Assembly (NCBI RefSeq): GCF_001905095.1
Contig: NZ_LWLS01000013.1
Coordinates: 127,339 to 191,338, forward strand
Reading direction: 5' to 3'
From: Micromonospora sp. CB01531
GTDB taxonomy: Bacteria > Actinomycetota > Actinomycetes > Mycobacteriales > Micromonosporaceae
DNA: 64,000 bases
Shown here: positions 16,497 to 26,205 of the stretch, in pieces
How the letters are laid out: each line of letters opens with the position of its first letter
Numbering within the stretch: position 1 is the first letter of the stretch
The notes under the pieces: model-generated
Database searches by the model: none
Told to the model about the DNA's origin: nothing
Seen by the model: only the letters and a program-made list of their open reading frames with translations
Program-made: the position numbers and the translations under genes

Positions 16497-19400
16497 CCAC
16501 TCGGTCGCATCCGCCGGGGCGTCGGGGGTCTCGGTGTCGAACAGGCGCAACCGGCGCTGGCCGTAGGCGCCCAGCGACACCACGGCCAGGGCCAGCCCGG
16601 ACATGACGAACGCGAACCCGAGCCCTCGGCCGGCGCCGGTCCCGATCAGGGCACCGACGCTGTCGGCCAGGGCGCCGCCCGGAGCGAACATCGGCTCCAG
16701 CACCGACCCGCTCAGCGGCACCAGTACGGCGAAGCCCAGCGGCAACGTCGCCCAGGTCAGCGTCTGGATGATCGCCAGCACCCGGCCGTGGAACCGCTGC
16801 GGCACCTTCACCTGGATGATCGACAAGTAGATGCCGTTGTGCAGGCCCAGGCCCAGTCCCACGCCGAAGCTGCCGAGCGCGACCAGCACAAGGTTCGGGC
16901 GTACGCCGCTGAGCACCAGGCTGATCGCGACCCCGAACGCGATCGCGATCAGGGCGGGCATCCGGCGCCTGGTCGGGCCGCCCCGTGCCGCGATCACGAG
17001 TCCGCCCAGGACAGCGCCCAGCGCCTCGGCGAACGCGACCGTGCCGACCTGGCCCATCGTGCCGAAGGCGAGCACCATCGGTGGCACCAGCAGGAGGCTG
17101 GCCAGGCAGAGGTTGTAGAGCGAGAAGAAGCCCAGCATGGCCCGGAACCCTGGCTCCGCCCACGTCATCCGCGCTCCGCCGATCAGCTCGGCCAGGAACG
17201 GCTCCTTGCGGCGGCGGCCGAGCAGTTTGGGAAACTTCACCGCCGCGAGCACGGTCATCGCGACGGCGTAGCTCACGATGTCGATCAGGAGTATGCCGGT
17301 CAGGTCGATCGCCGCGAGCAGGCCTGCCGCCAGCAGCGGTACCGCCAGCGAGCTGAGCCCGACGGCGAGTTGGGCGATGCCGTTGGCGTGCCCCAGGTAG
17401 CGCTTCGGCATGACCTGCGGGATGGCGGCCAGGTAGGTGATGCGTTGGAACACCGACGCCGCGCCGAGCACACAGACCAGGGTGTAGACGGCGGCCAGCC
17501 CCAGCTGATCGGTCCACAGCAGCGTGGCCAGCAGCGCCTCCGCGGTCACCGCGGCCGCGCACGCGGCGAGCAGCACCTTGCGCCGGTCGAACCGGTCCGC
17601 GACGGCACCCGCGACCGGCAGCGTCAGCAGTGCCGGGAGGTAGGCGATCACCCCGGACAGGCCGAACGACAGCATCGACCCGGTGGTCAGGTAGACCCAG
17701 ACGGGTACGGCCCACTGGGTCAGCGCCGAGCCGGTGGCCGAGATCAGCTGGCTGGCGGTGAGCGCCAGGAAGCGGCGTACGCCGGGTTGCGCGCCGGCGT
17801 CGGCTGTGACGGGGTCGGCGCTGGTGGCGGCTAGTTCCCAGGCGTCACCGGCGAGCCGGTCCTGCGCGGCGCGGGGTTCGGCCAGGCGGAGATGGGTCTG
17901 GGTGACCACCTCGGCGAGCGCCTTGGCCCGCTGCTTGATGAAGTAGTGCCCGGCCTGGTCGAGGGCCACCAGCGCGGTGGATTCGCCGAGGAAGCTCCAC
18001 TCGCGGTAGCGCTCCTCGTAGTACTCGGTGAGCATGTCGTGGGTACCCACGACGGAGATCACCGGCGCGGTCACCTGGAGCGGCGCAGCTTCCAGCCACT
18101 CGGTGAACTTCTCCTGCGCCTCGGCGGCCTCGCGCCGCACGTGGTGGACGAACCGGTCGACCTGGGCCTGGTCCAGGTCGGCCAGTTCGGCGCCGATCGA
18201 GCGTAGGAACGTCTCGTAACGCCGGTCCGCGCCGCGGGAGTCGACCCAGTCGACCAGGCGGCCGAGCATGTTGTCCGGCCGGGCCGTCGGGAAGACGCCG
18301 CCGGCGTAGATCGCTTCGATCGGGCGGCCCTGCTCGTGCAGCCGCCGGGCGATACCGGTCAGCAGGGCGCCGCCGACGCAGTGGCCGTACAGGACCAGCG
18401 GGCCGTGCACCCGGTCCTGGATCTCGGCCACGCATCGGTCGACCAGTTCGCCGAACGGCAGCTCTGTGTCGCTGACCCCGACGTCGTGTCCCGGGACCGC
18501 CACTGAGTACAGGGTGTGCCCGGGCGGCAGTTCGTCCGCGAGCGGCTGGTAGATGCTGGCCAGCCCGCCACCGTAGGGTACGCACACGTAGGACCGCACC
18601 CGCTGCCCCGCCGGGACCGGCTTGGTCAGTTCGTAGAGCAGCGGTCGCCGGCGCTCTTCTGTCGGGTTGTCGATCAGCGTGGCCAGGCCCTGCACGGTGG
18701 AGTGCTGGAACACGTCCATCACGCCGACGTCGATGTGCCCGTACGCGTCGCGCAGCTTGGCCAGCATTCGGATGGCCAGCAGCGAGTGCCCGCCCAGTTC
18801 GAAGAAGTCGTCGTCGAGCCCGACGTCGGTGACCCCCAGTACGTTCTGCCAGGCGGCGGCGATGGCCTGCTCGACCGGGGTGACCGGTGGCCGGCGTTCG
18901 GCGGCGGGTCTGCCGTCGTGCACGGGCGTGGGCAGCGCGGCGGTGTCCAGCTTTCCGTTGGCAGACAGGGGCAGCGCGTTCAGCGGCACGAACGCCGACG
19001 GCACCATGTATTCCGGCAGCTGCCGCTTCAGCGCCTGCCGCAGCGCGGCCTGGTCCAGGGGTTCGGTCCCGGCTGCCAGCGTCACGTACGCCACCAGGCG
19101 CTGTTCGGCGGGCGTGGCGCCGCGTACGGCGACGGCGGCGGAGCCGATGCCCGGCTGCTCGCGCAGCACGGCGATGATCTCCCCCAGCTCGATCCGCAGG
19201 CCACGCAGTTTCACCTGGTCATCGATGCGGCCGAGGAACTCCAGCGTGCCGTCGGTGCGCCAGCGGGCCAGGTCACCCGTGGCGTAGAGCCGCCCGCCGG
19301 TGTCGTCGAACGGGTCGGGGACGAACGTGCGGGCGGTGAGTTCGGGGCGGTGCAGGTAGCCCCGGGCCACCTGCACGCCGCCGAGGTGGAGCTGCCCGGC

Positions 19401-21782
19401 GATGCCGACCGGTACCGGCTGCGAATCCTGGTCGAGCACGTAGGTACGGACGTTACGGATGGGCCCGCCGATCGGCACCCGGGTGACCCCGGCCAGTGCG
19501 GTGGGCGTAGCCGCCCAGGCGGTGACGTCGATCGCGGCCTCGGTGGGCCCGTAGAGGTTGTGCAGCGTGGCGGCCGGGAGGGCGGCCACGGTCTGGCGGG
19601 CGAGGTCGAGCGGCAGCTCTTCGCCGCTGCACACGATCCGCCGCAGTGACCCGCACCGGGCGAGGTCGGCGGGATCGGCCGTGGCCAGGAAGGCGTCCAG
19701 CATCGATGGGACGAAGTGGACGGTGGTGACCTGCTCTTGCTCGATCAGATTCCGCAGGTACGCCGGGTCGCGGTGTCCACCGGGCTGGGCCAGTACCAGC
19801 CGGGCACCCACGATGAGTGGCCAGAACACCTCCCACACCGACACGTCGAACCCGATCGGTGTCTTGTGCAGCACGGCGTCGTCCGGTCCGAGCCCGAAGG
19901 TGTCCTGCATCCAGTCGAGCCGGTTGACGATGCCGGCGTGTTCGTTGATTACGCCCTTCGGCCGCCCGGTGGACCCTGACGTGTAGATCAGGTATGCCGC
20001 GTTGCCCGGCCCAGCGGCTGTGCTCGCAGCGGTCTCGGGCTGGTCCGGACCGGTCAGCGGCAGCACGACGCCTGGTGCCGCCAGCCCCTGCGGCACCTCG
20101 TCGGCCAGCAGCACCTCGGCGCCGGCGTCCGCGAGCATGTAGGCCAGCCGCTGCGCCGGGTAGTCCGGATCCAACGGCAGGTACGCCGCACCGGCCCGGT
20201 GAATGCCGAGCAGTCCGGCGACCAGGCGGCTGGAGCGGGGCTCGTGGATGGCGACGATCGACTCAGGTCCCACGCCGTGCGCGATCAGCCGCCGTGCCAC
20301 CTGCTCGGCGGCGGCGGCCAACTCGGCGTAGGTCAGCCGGGTGTCGCCGTCGACCAGCGCGACCGCGTCCGGCGTACGCCGGGCCTGGCCGTCGAACAGC
20401 ACCGCCAGGGTGGTCTGGCGCACCGGGGCGTCGGTGGCGTTCCAGCCGGTCACGACTTGGGCGCGTTCGGCGTCCGACATGATCGGCAGCGCGCCCACCC
20501 TGGTCCGCGGTGCCGCGGCTGCGGCCGTGAGCAGCAGCAGGTAGCGTTCCGCGAACGCCTCCATGGTGGCGGCGGCGAACAGTGCGGTGTTGTACTCGAG
20601 CCGCAGTTCGTTCCCGGCGATCTCCAGCGACAGGTCGTCCATGGCGCCGCCGAACGCCTCACCGCGGCCGGTCGGCAGATGGTGGAACGTGAGCTGATAC
20701 AGCGGCGGTACGCCGGGGTCGCGCCGCACCGCCAGGTCCTCGACGAGCTTCTGGAACGGCATGTCCTGGTGGTCCCACGCGTCGAGCACGACGTGGCGCA
20801 CCCGGCGGACCAGGGTCAGGAACGGCGGATCACCGGAGACGTCGACCCGCAGCGTCAGCATGTTCATGAACATGCCCAGCAGCGGCTCCAACTCGGTACG
20901 GTCGCGGCCCACCACCGGCATGCCGACCACGATGTCGTCGCTGCCTGAGAGCCGTTGCAGCAGCGCGACATAGGCGGCCAGCTGCACCATGAACGGGGTC
21001 GCGGCGGCCTGCTGGGACAGCTCGGGTAGCGCCTGTGCCAGGCCTTCGGGCAGGGTGCGGCGGACGTCGCTGCCGTTGAACGTGCGGGTCGGCGGGCGCG
21101 GATGGTCGGTGGTCAGCGCGTGCACGGCGGGCAGGCCGGTCAGCGTCTCCCGCCAGTAGTCGCGCAGCTGACCCCACCGAGGGCCGTCGAGGCGGTCGCG
21201 TTCCCAGGCGGCGTAGTCGGCGTACTGGATGGGCAGGTCGGGCAGGTCCGGCGCCCGGCCCGCGACGGCGGCGGCGCACAGCTCAGTCAGCTCGGTGCGC
21301 AGGTTGAGCAGGGAGGTGCCGTCAAGGATGACGTGGTGCCCGGCGAACAGCAGCCACCAGGTGTCCGCGCCGAGGCGCAGCAGCCGCGCCCGCCACAGCG
21401 GTGCGCTGTCCATCGGCAGGTCGAGGCGGGCGTACTCGGCGACGATCTCGGCGCGGGCGCGTTCCCGGTCCGGCTCGGTCAGCCCGGACAGGTCGGTCAC
21501 CGGCAGCTCGATCGGCACGGTGGGGTGGATGTCCTGGTAGAGCTCGCCGTCGGTGAGGCGCAGGGTGGTGCGCATGGCCTCGTGCCGTTCGGTGACCGCC
21601 CGCAGCGCGGCGAGCGCCTGCTCCGGCCCCGCGCCCGGGGGCAGGGTGACCGCATCGGTCATCGTGAACAGCGGTTGCGCGGGGCTGAGCTGGGCGGTGA
21701 ACCAGACCCGCTCCTGAGCGTAGGAGGCGGGGACGGTGTAGACGTCGCCCACCGCCGTGAGGTCGTGCCGCACCTCGGTCAT
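16458..21782 (-). CDS. NRPS C-A-PCP-TE fused to an MFS transporter
   Basis: A 1774-residue fusion. The condensation domain (about 15-450) has HHVILDG at 149-155. The adenylation domain (about 460-960) has the A3 loop TSGSTGRPKG. Residues aligned to the GrsA pocket read D-V-W-H-V-S-L-I-D, one change from the serine code. The PCP Ser is 1000 (LGGHSL). The thioesterase (about 1085-1320) has GHCVGG, with Cys1135 replacing the usual Ser nucleophile, and a late His in AGHYF. From about 1334 a 12-helix-type MFS permease follows, with DRFDRRKVLL between helices. The terminal module therefore adds a serine-like residue, releases the chain and may export it. Start: ATG 21782 with a GAGGAG ribosome site 8 nt before; 55 bp separate it from the PKS stop. 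Confidence 0.9.
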   Translation of the reverse strand: MTEVRHDLTAVGDVYTVPASYAQERVWFTAQLSPAQPLFTMTDAVTLPPGAGPEQALAALRAVTERHEAMRTTLRLTDGELYQDIHPTVPIELPVTDLSGLTEPDRERARAEIVAEYARLDLPMDSAPLWRARLLRLGADTWWLLFAGHHVILDGTSLLNLRTELTELCAAAVAGRAPDLPDLPIQYADYAAWERDRLDGPRWGQLRDYWRETLTGLPAVHALTTDHPRPPTRTFNGSDVRRTLPEGLAQALPELSQQAAATPFMVQLAAYVALLQRLSGSDDIVVGMPVVGRDRTELEPLLGMFMNMLTLRVDVSGDPPFLTLVRRVRHVVLDAWDHQDMPFQKLVEDLAVRRDPGVPPLYQLTFHHLPTGRGEAFGGAMDDLSLEIAGNELRLEYNTALFAAATMEAFAERYLLLLTAAAAAPRTRVGALPIMSDAERAQVVTGWNATDAPVRQTTLAVLFDGQARRTPDAVALVDGDTRLTYAELAAAAEQVARRLIAHGVGPESIVAIHEPRSSRLVAGLLGIHRAGAAYLPLDPDYPAQRLAYMLADAGAEVLLADEVPQGLAAPGVVLPLTGPDQPETAASTAAGPGNAAYLIYTSGSTGRPKGVINEHAGIVNRLDWMQDTFGLGPDDAVLHKTPIGFDVSVWEVFWPLIVGARLVLAQPGGHRDPAYLRNLIEQEQVTTVHFVPSMLDAFLATADPADLARCGSLRRIVCSGEELPLDLARQTVAALPAATLHNLYGPTEAAIDVTAWAATPTALAGVTRVPIGGPIRNVRTYVLDQDSQPVPVGIAGQLHLGGVQVARGYLHRPELTARTFVPDPFDDTGGRLYATGDLARWRTDGTLEFLGRIDDQVKLRGLRIELGEIIAVLREQPGIGSAAVAVRGATPAEQRLVAYVTLAAGTEPLDQAALRQALKRQLPEYMVPSAFVPLNALPLSANGKLDTAALPTPVHDGRPAAERRPPVTPVEQAIAAAWQNVLGVTDVGLDDDFFELGGHSLLAIRMLAKLRDAYGHIDVGVMDVFQHSTVQGLATLIDNPTEERRRPLLYELTKPVPAGQRVRSYVCVPYGGGLASIYQPLADELPPGHTLYSVAVPGHDVGVSDTELPFGELVDRCVAEIQDRVHGPLVLYGHCVGGALLTGIARRLHEQGRPIEAIYAGGVFPTARPDNMLGRLVDWVDSRGADRRYETFLRSIGAELADLDQAQVDRFVHHVRREAAEAQEKFTEWLEAAPLQVTAPVISVVGTHDMLTEYYEERYREWSFLGESTALVALDQAGHYFIKQRAKALAEVVTQTHLRLAEPRAAQDRLAGDAWELAATSADPVTADAGAQPGVRRFLALTASQLISATGSALTQWAVPVWVYLTTGSMLSFGLSGVIAYLPALLTLPVAGAVADRFDRRKVLLAACAAAVTAEALLATLLWTDQLGLAAVYTLVCVLGAASVFQRITYLAAIPQVMPKRYLGHANGIAQLAVGLSSLAVPLLAAGLLAAIDLTGILLIDIVSYAVAMTVLAAVKFPKLLGRRRKEPFLAELIGGARMTWAEPGFRAMLGFFSLYNLCLASLLLVPPMVLAFGTMGQVGTVAFAEALGAVLGGLVIAARGGPTRRRMPALIAIAFGVAISLVLSGVRPNLVLVALGSFGVGLGLGLHNGIYLSIIQVKVPQRFHGRVLAIIQTLTWATLPLGFAVLVPLSGSVLEPMFAPGGALADSVGALIGTGAGRGLGFAFVMSGLALAVVSLGAYGQRRLRLFDTETPDAPADATEWLPHLRRRRVDDL

Positions 21783-21837
21783 GCGGTGTTCTCCTCGGCG
21801 TGTTCTCCTGGCCCTTGCTGCGCTTCGGTGCAGTCGG

Positions 21838-24800
21838 TCATGCCGGTTGGCCTGGTCTGCGTAGGCGCGGGATGGGTGCCTCCGCGTCGGCGGCCGGCGG
21901 GGCGCCGCGCAGCGACTCGATCCGGGCGGCCATCGCGGCGACCGTCGGCGCGTCGAACAGCACCCGCATGGACAGCCGGGCGCCGACGGCCTGGCGGATG
22001 CGCAGCACCAGCTGCGCCGCCACCAGCGATGTGCCGCCCAGTCGGAAGAAGTTGTCGTGCGGGCTGACCTCGGTGACACCGAGGACGTCACCCCAGATCC
22101 GGGCGATGGTGGCGGTCAGGTCGCCGTCAGCGGCGGCCACGGTGGAGGTCACCGTGGCGGCGGCCGAGCCCAGTCGCCGCTCGTGACCCGCGACCGCGGC
22201 CACCGTGTAGGCGCCGATCGCCACCGAGCCGGTGCGGCCCTCGGCGAGGACCCGCTGCCCCGCGGCGACCGCCGCCGCGGGGGGCAGCCCGTCGTGTTCG
22301 GGCACGCCCTCTTCCTGCCACGCGCCCCAGGCCAGCGACACGAGGCGGGCCGGCCAGCCGTGCGGGCTGCGCGCGTACGCGTCGAGGAATGCGTTGGCGG
22401 CCGTGTCGTCGGCCCGGCCCAGGCCACCCGCGAGGGCGGTCACCGACGAGGTCAGCGCCACGAAGTCCAGCGGCAGGTCACCGAAGACCTCGCGCAGCAC
22501 CAGCGTGCCGGTGACCTTGGGCCGCAGTTCCGCCGCCGCCTCGGCCAGCCGCGACCCGGCGGACAGGCCGGTGTCGGGCAGCTTCGCGGCATGGATGATG
22601 CCGTCGAGGCCGCCGAGGTCGCGCAGGACTTCGGCGCGGACCGCCCGCATGGCGGCTACGTTGGCCACGTCGGCGGTGAGGTGACGCACCCGGGCGCCCG
22701 CCTGCTCCAGGGCCTCGATCGTGGCCAGCGGCGGCTGCGCGGTGCGGCTCACCAGCACCAGCTGCGCGCCACGCCGGGCCAGCTCGGCGGCGAACGCGCC
22801 GCCGACCCGGCCCAGCCCGCCTGTGATCAGGTAACGCCCGCCGTCGCGGATACCCAACCCGGAGGTGGTACGGCCACCCGGCCGGACCGGCGCGAACTCG
22901 CGGGTCCAGCGGCGCCCGCCCAGCCGCAGCGCGACCGCCTCGGCCCGCTCGGTGCCGAGCAGTTCGTCCACCACCGCGTCCACACCGGGGTCGCCCGGGT
23001 CGGCGTCGACCCAGTGGCAGCACACCTGCGGGCGTTCCAGCGGCACCGAGCGCACCACCCCAGCCACCGTGGCGTGCTCCGGGCGCACCAGGTCGGCCCC
23101 GGTCACGTCGGCCACTCCGGCGGTGACCACATCGAGCTGCACGCCGGCGGCGGCCGGCAGCGCGTCCAGCAGCGTCAGCAGCGCGTAATACCCGTGCTCC
23201 TGGGCCGCCGACACGGCATCCACATCGGAGTCGGCCGGGTCGCCGTCCAGCGCCCATGCGTGCACGATCCGGGCGGCACGACCGTCGTCGGCGCACTCGT
23301 CGAGCAGCCGCTGATAGTCGGCGGCGTTGGTCGCACGCAGCTGGTAGCCGCCGGGGCGGACGGCGAAGGCAGCCCCAGGGCGGATCACGGTGACGTCGGT
23401 GCCGTGCTCACGTAGCCGGGCCGCGAGGGCCGTTCCGCGCTCACCGGAGGCGAAGAGCAGCAGCTGAGCGGGCGCCTCGGCGGGTGCCGTGGCGGGCAGT
23501 TGGTGCCAGACCGGTACCTCGACGATCCCGTCGTCGTAGCGGCGGTCGGCGGCCGGTTCGGCAGGTGCGGCCATCGGCGCCGGGTCGATCCAGTGCCGGG
23601 TCCGCTGGTACGGGTACCCGGGCAGGGGCACCCGGCGTGGCTTGTCGGGCGTGGGCACGCGTACGGGGACCCCGGCCGTCCACAACCGGCCCGCCGCCTC
23701 GTAGGCGGTCTGCCGGTCGGTCAGCTTCTCCCCCGGCGTGGGCAGCGTCCGCAGCGGCGCCCTGGCCCCCTGCGGCAGGCTGAGCCGGGCGAGCCCGGCG
23801 AGCTGGCGGCCGGGACCACACTCCAGCAGCAGCCACTCGTCGGCGGCACCCGTCGCGGCGAGCCCTGCCACCGTGGCCCTGAACCGCACCGGCCGGCACA
23901 GCTGCTCCCCCCAGTACGCCGGATCGGTGATCTGCCCGTCGGTGAAGGGTGCGGCGGTCGCGGTCGACCACACCGGCAGGTTCGGCGCCCGGCGCGGCAC
24001 CGCCGCCACCAGCGCCGCGAATTCGTCGCGCACCGGGTCCAGCAGCGGCACGTGCATCGCGTACGGCGTCCGCAGCAGTGTGCAGCTGACGCCGTGTTCG
24101 CGCAGCGTGTCGGCGAAGGCGGTCACCGGCTCTGGTGCGCCGGCCAGCACGCAGGTGTGGGGCCCGTTGCTGATCGCCACGGCGACGCCGGCGGGCAGCA
24201 GGGGCGAGATCTCGTCGGCGCCGCGCTGTACGGCGAGCATGCGGCCCTGCGGCGCGGCCTGGACCAGCCGGCCCCGGGCAGCGGCGAGCCGCAGCGCGTC
24301 GGGCAGGTCGAAGACCCCGGCCACGGTCGCCGCCGCCAGCTCACCGATGGAGTGGCCGATCATCGCGGCGGGCGTGACACCCCAGTGTCGCCACAGCATC
24401 GCGGTGGCGTATTCGACGGTGAACAGGGCGGGTTGCAGCACCGGGGGTTCGGCCAGTCGCTCGTCGGCGCCGGGTGTCGTGCTGAAGATCAGTTCGTGCG
24501 GGTCCCAGCCGAGGATCCGGGCGCATTCGTCCACGGCGGCCGCGAATATCGGCTCGGTAGCGGCGAGGCGCGCGCCCATGCCGGGGTGCTGCGAGCCTTG
24601 GCCGGAGAAGAGCAGGCCCACCCGGGGCACCGTGGCGGCGTCCCCGCTGGCCCGACGCTTCGGGTCGGCCAGCGCTGCGGCCGCCTGGGCCCGGTCCACC
24701 GCGACGACGGCGGCCCGGTGCGGATAGACCGGCCGTCCCTCCCGCAACGTGTATGCCACATCGCGCAGCTGAAGCTCCGGTCGGTCGGTGAGCCGGGTGG

Positions 24801-26205
24801 CCACTTGGGCGCACGCCGCCGCCAACGCGGCCGGGGTCGCGGCGGACACCTGGATCAGCTCGCCACCATCGTGATCCGGCGGCGCGGCGGGTGCGGGGGG
24901 CGGTGGCTCCTGGAGCACCAGGTGGGCGTTGGTGCCGCCGAGGCCGAGTGAGCTCACCCCAGCCCGCAGCGGCCGCTGCTCCTCGGGCTCCCACTTGGTC
25001 AGTGTCGACACCACGTAGAACGGGCTCGCGTCGAAGTCGATCTCCGGGTGCGGCCGGTCGTAGTTGATGTTGGGCGGGATGAGCCGGTGCTGCATCGACA
25101 GCACGGTCTTGATCAGACCGATCACGCCGCCGGCCGCGCTGAGGTGGCCGATGTTGGCCTTGGTCGAGCCGACGCCACACCAGCCCCGCTCGGTGGTGCG
25201 CCGCCCGTAGGCCGCCGTCAGCGCCGCGATCTCGATCGAGTCGCCGAGGACCGTGCCGGTGCCGTGCGCCTCCACGTAGCTGACCGAGCGCGGGGCGATC
25301 CCGGCGACCGCGAGGGCCTGCACGACGACCTCCAACTGCCCGGTGACGCTGGGTGCGGTGAAGCTCGCCTTGGTCATGCCGTCGTTGTTGACGGCGTTGC
25401 CGATGATCAGCGCCCGGATGTCGTCTCCGTCGGCGAGCGCGTCGGACAGCCGCTTGAGCACGACGACCCCGACGCCGCTGCCGTAGACGGTGCCGTTGGC
25501 GTGCGCGTCGAACGGGCGGCAGTGCCCGTCGGCGGAGGTGTACCCGTCGTCGGCGACGTACCCGACGGCGTGCGGCAGCTCCACGCACACCCCGCCCGCA
25601 AGCGCCGTGTCGCACTCGCCGTTGCGCAGCGCCTCGCTGGCCAGGTGTATCGCCACCAGCGACGACGAGCAGGCGGTCTGCACGGTCATCGCCGGGCCGC
25701 GCAGGTTGAGCCGGAACGACACGGTGCTGGCCAGGTAGTCGGGCTTGTTGCCCAGCGACACCCGCAGCTCACCCGCGCCGGCCAGCGCCTGCGGGTTCCG
25801 GCGGACGTTGAGCCACTGGTAGAGGTCGGCGTTGCTGCCCGCGTAGACGCCGATCTCGCCGTCGTAGCGGGCCGGGTCGCAGCCCGCGTCGAGCAGAGCG
25901 GCGTGCGCGTGCTCCAGGAACAGCCGCTGCTGCGGGTCGGCCAGCTCCGCGTCGCGCGGGCTCATGCCGAACAGGCCCGCGTCGAAACAGTCGAACTGGT
26001 CGAGCACGGCCGCCACCGGCACGTACGCCGGATCGTCGAGTTCGTCCTCGCTGACCCCGCGCGCCAGCAGCTCAGCCCGGCTGAACCGGGTGAACGACTC
26101 GGTGCCGTCGACCAGGTTGCGCCAGAACTCCTCCGCCGACGACGCCCCAGGTACGCGCAGGCTGAGCCCGACGATCGCGATCGGCTCCACTGTCTCGTTC
26201 GTCAC
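21838..26205 (-). CDS. Type I PKS module KS-AT-KR-ACP with a KR lacking the catalytic Tyr
   Basis: A 1455-residue single extension module. KS: Cys179 (TACSSS), His314 (EAHGTGT), His354 (NIGHLS), all intact. AT: Ser619 in GHSIGE, typical of malonyl-type. The specificity loop reads YAMH (715-718), matching neither the malonyl HAFH nor the methylmalonyl YASH. KR: NADPH loop GGLGRVG at about 1129, catalytic Ser in LTSSVTALAG, but the Tyr position reads Asp1267 (GRADDTAANAF). Ketoreduction is therefore doubtful and the beta-keto group may persist. ACP Ser1393 (GGTSL). The GTG start at 26205 overlaps the LanB-like stop (GTGA). Confidence 0.9.
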   Translation of the reverse strand: MTNETVEPIAIVGLSLRVPGASSAEEFWRNLVDGTESFTRFSRAELLARGVSEDELDDPAYVPVAAVLDQFDCFDAGLFGMSPRDAELADPQQRLFLEHAHAALLDAGCDPARYDGEIGVYAGSNADLYQWLNVRRNPQALAGAGELRVSLGNKPDYLASTVSFRLNLRGPAMTVQTACSSSLVAIHLASEALRNGECDTALAGGVCVELPHAVGYVADDGYTSADGHCRPFDAHANGTVYGSGVGVVVLKRLSDALADGDDIRALIIGNAVNNDGMTKASFTAPSVTGQLEVVVQALAVAGIAPRSVSYVEAHGTGTVLGDSIEIAALTAAYGRRTTERGWCGVGSTKANIGHLSAAGGVIGLIKTVLSMQHRLIPPNINYDRPHPEIDFDASPFYVVSTLTKWEPEEQRPLRAGVSSLGLGGTNAHLVLQEPPPPAPAAPPDHDGGELIQVSAATPAALAAACAQVATRLTDRPELQLRDVAYTLREGRPVYPHRAAVVAVDRAQAAAALADPKRRASGDAATVPRVGLLFSGQGSQHPGMGARLAATEPIFAAAVDECARILGWDPHELIFSTTPGADERLAEPPVLQPALFTVEYATAMLWRHWGVTPAAMIGHSIGELAAATVAGVFDLPDALRLAAARGRLVQAAPQGRMLAVQRGADEISPLLPAGVAVAISNGPHTCVLAGAPEPVTAFADTLREHGVSCTLLRTPYAMHVPLLDPVRDEFAALVAAVPRRAPNLPVWSTATAAPFTDGQITDPAYWGEQLCRPVRFRATVAGLAATGAADEWLLLECGPGRQLAGLARLSLPQGARAPLRTLPTPGEKLTDRQTAYEAAGRLWTAGVPVRVPTPDKPRRVPLPGYPYQRTRHWIDPAPMAAPAEPAADRRYDDGIVEVPVWHQLPATAPAEAPAQLLLFASGERGTALAARLREHGTDVTVIRPGAAFAVRPGGYQLRATNAADYQRLLDECADDGRAARIVHAWALDGDPADSDVDAVSAAQEHGYYALLTLLDALPAAAGVQLDVVTAGVADVTGADLVRPEHATVAGVVRSVPLERPQVCCHWVDADPGDPGVDAVVDELLGTERAEAVALRLGGRRWTREFAPVRPGGRTTSGLGIRDGGRYLITGGLGRVGGAFAAELARRGAQLVLVSRTAQPPLATIEALEQAGARVRHLTADVANVAAMRAVRAEVLRDLGGLDGIIHAAKLPDTGLSAGSRLAEAAAELRPKVTGTLVLREVFGDLPLDFVALTSSVTALAGGLGRADDTAANAFLDAYARSPHGWPARLVSLAWGAWQEEGVPEHDGLPPAAAVAAGQRVLAEGRTGSVAIGAYTVAAVAGHERRLGSAAATVTSTVAAADGDLTATIARIWGDVLGVTEVSPHDNFFRLGGTSLVAAQLVLRIRQAVGARLSMRVLFDAPTVAAMAARIESLRGAPPAADAEAPIPRLRRPGQPA

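Noticed and set aside
21783..22091. A 103-codon extension of the NRPS-MFS gene.
   Set aside because: It overlaps the upstream PKS in another frame; ATG 21782 with GAGGAG in front fits the start of the C domain.
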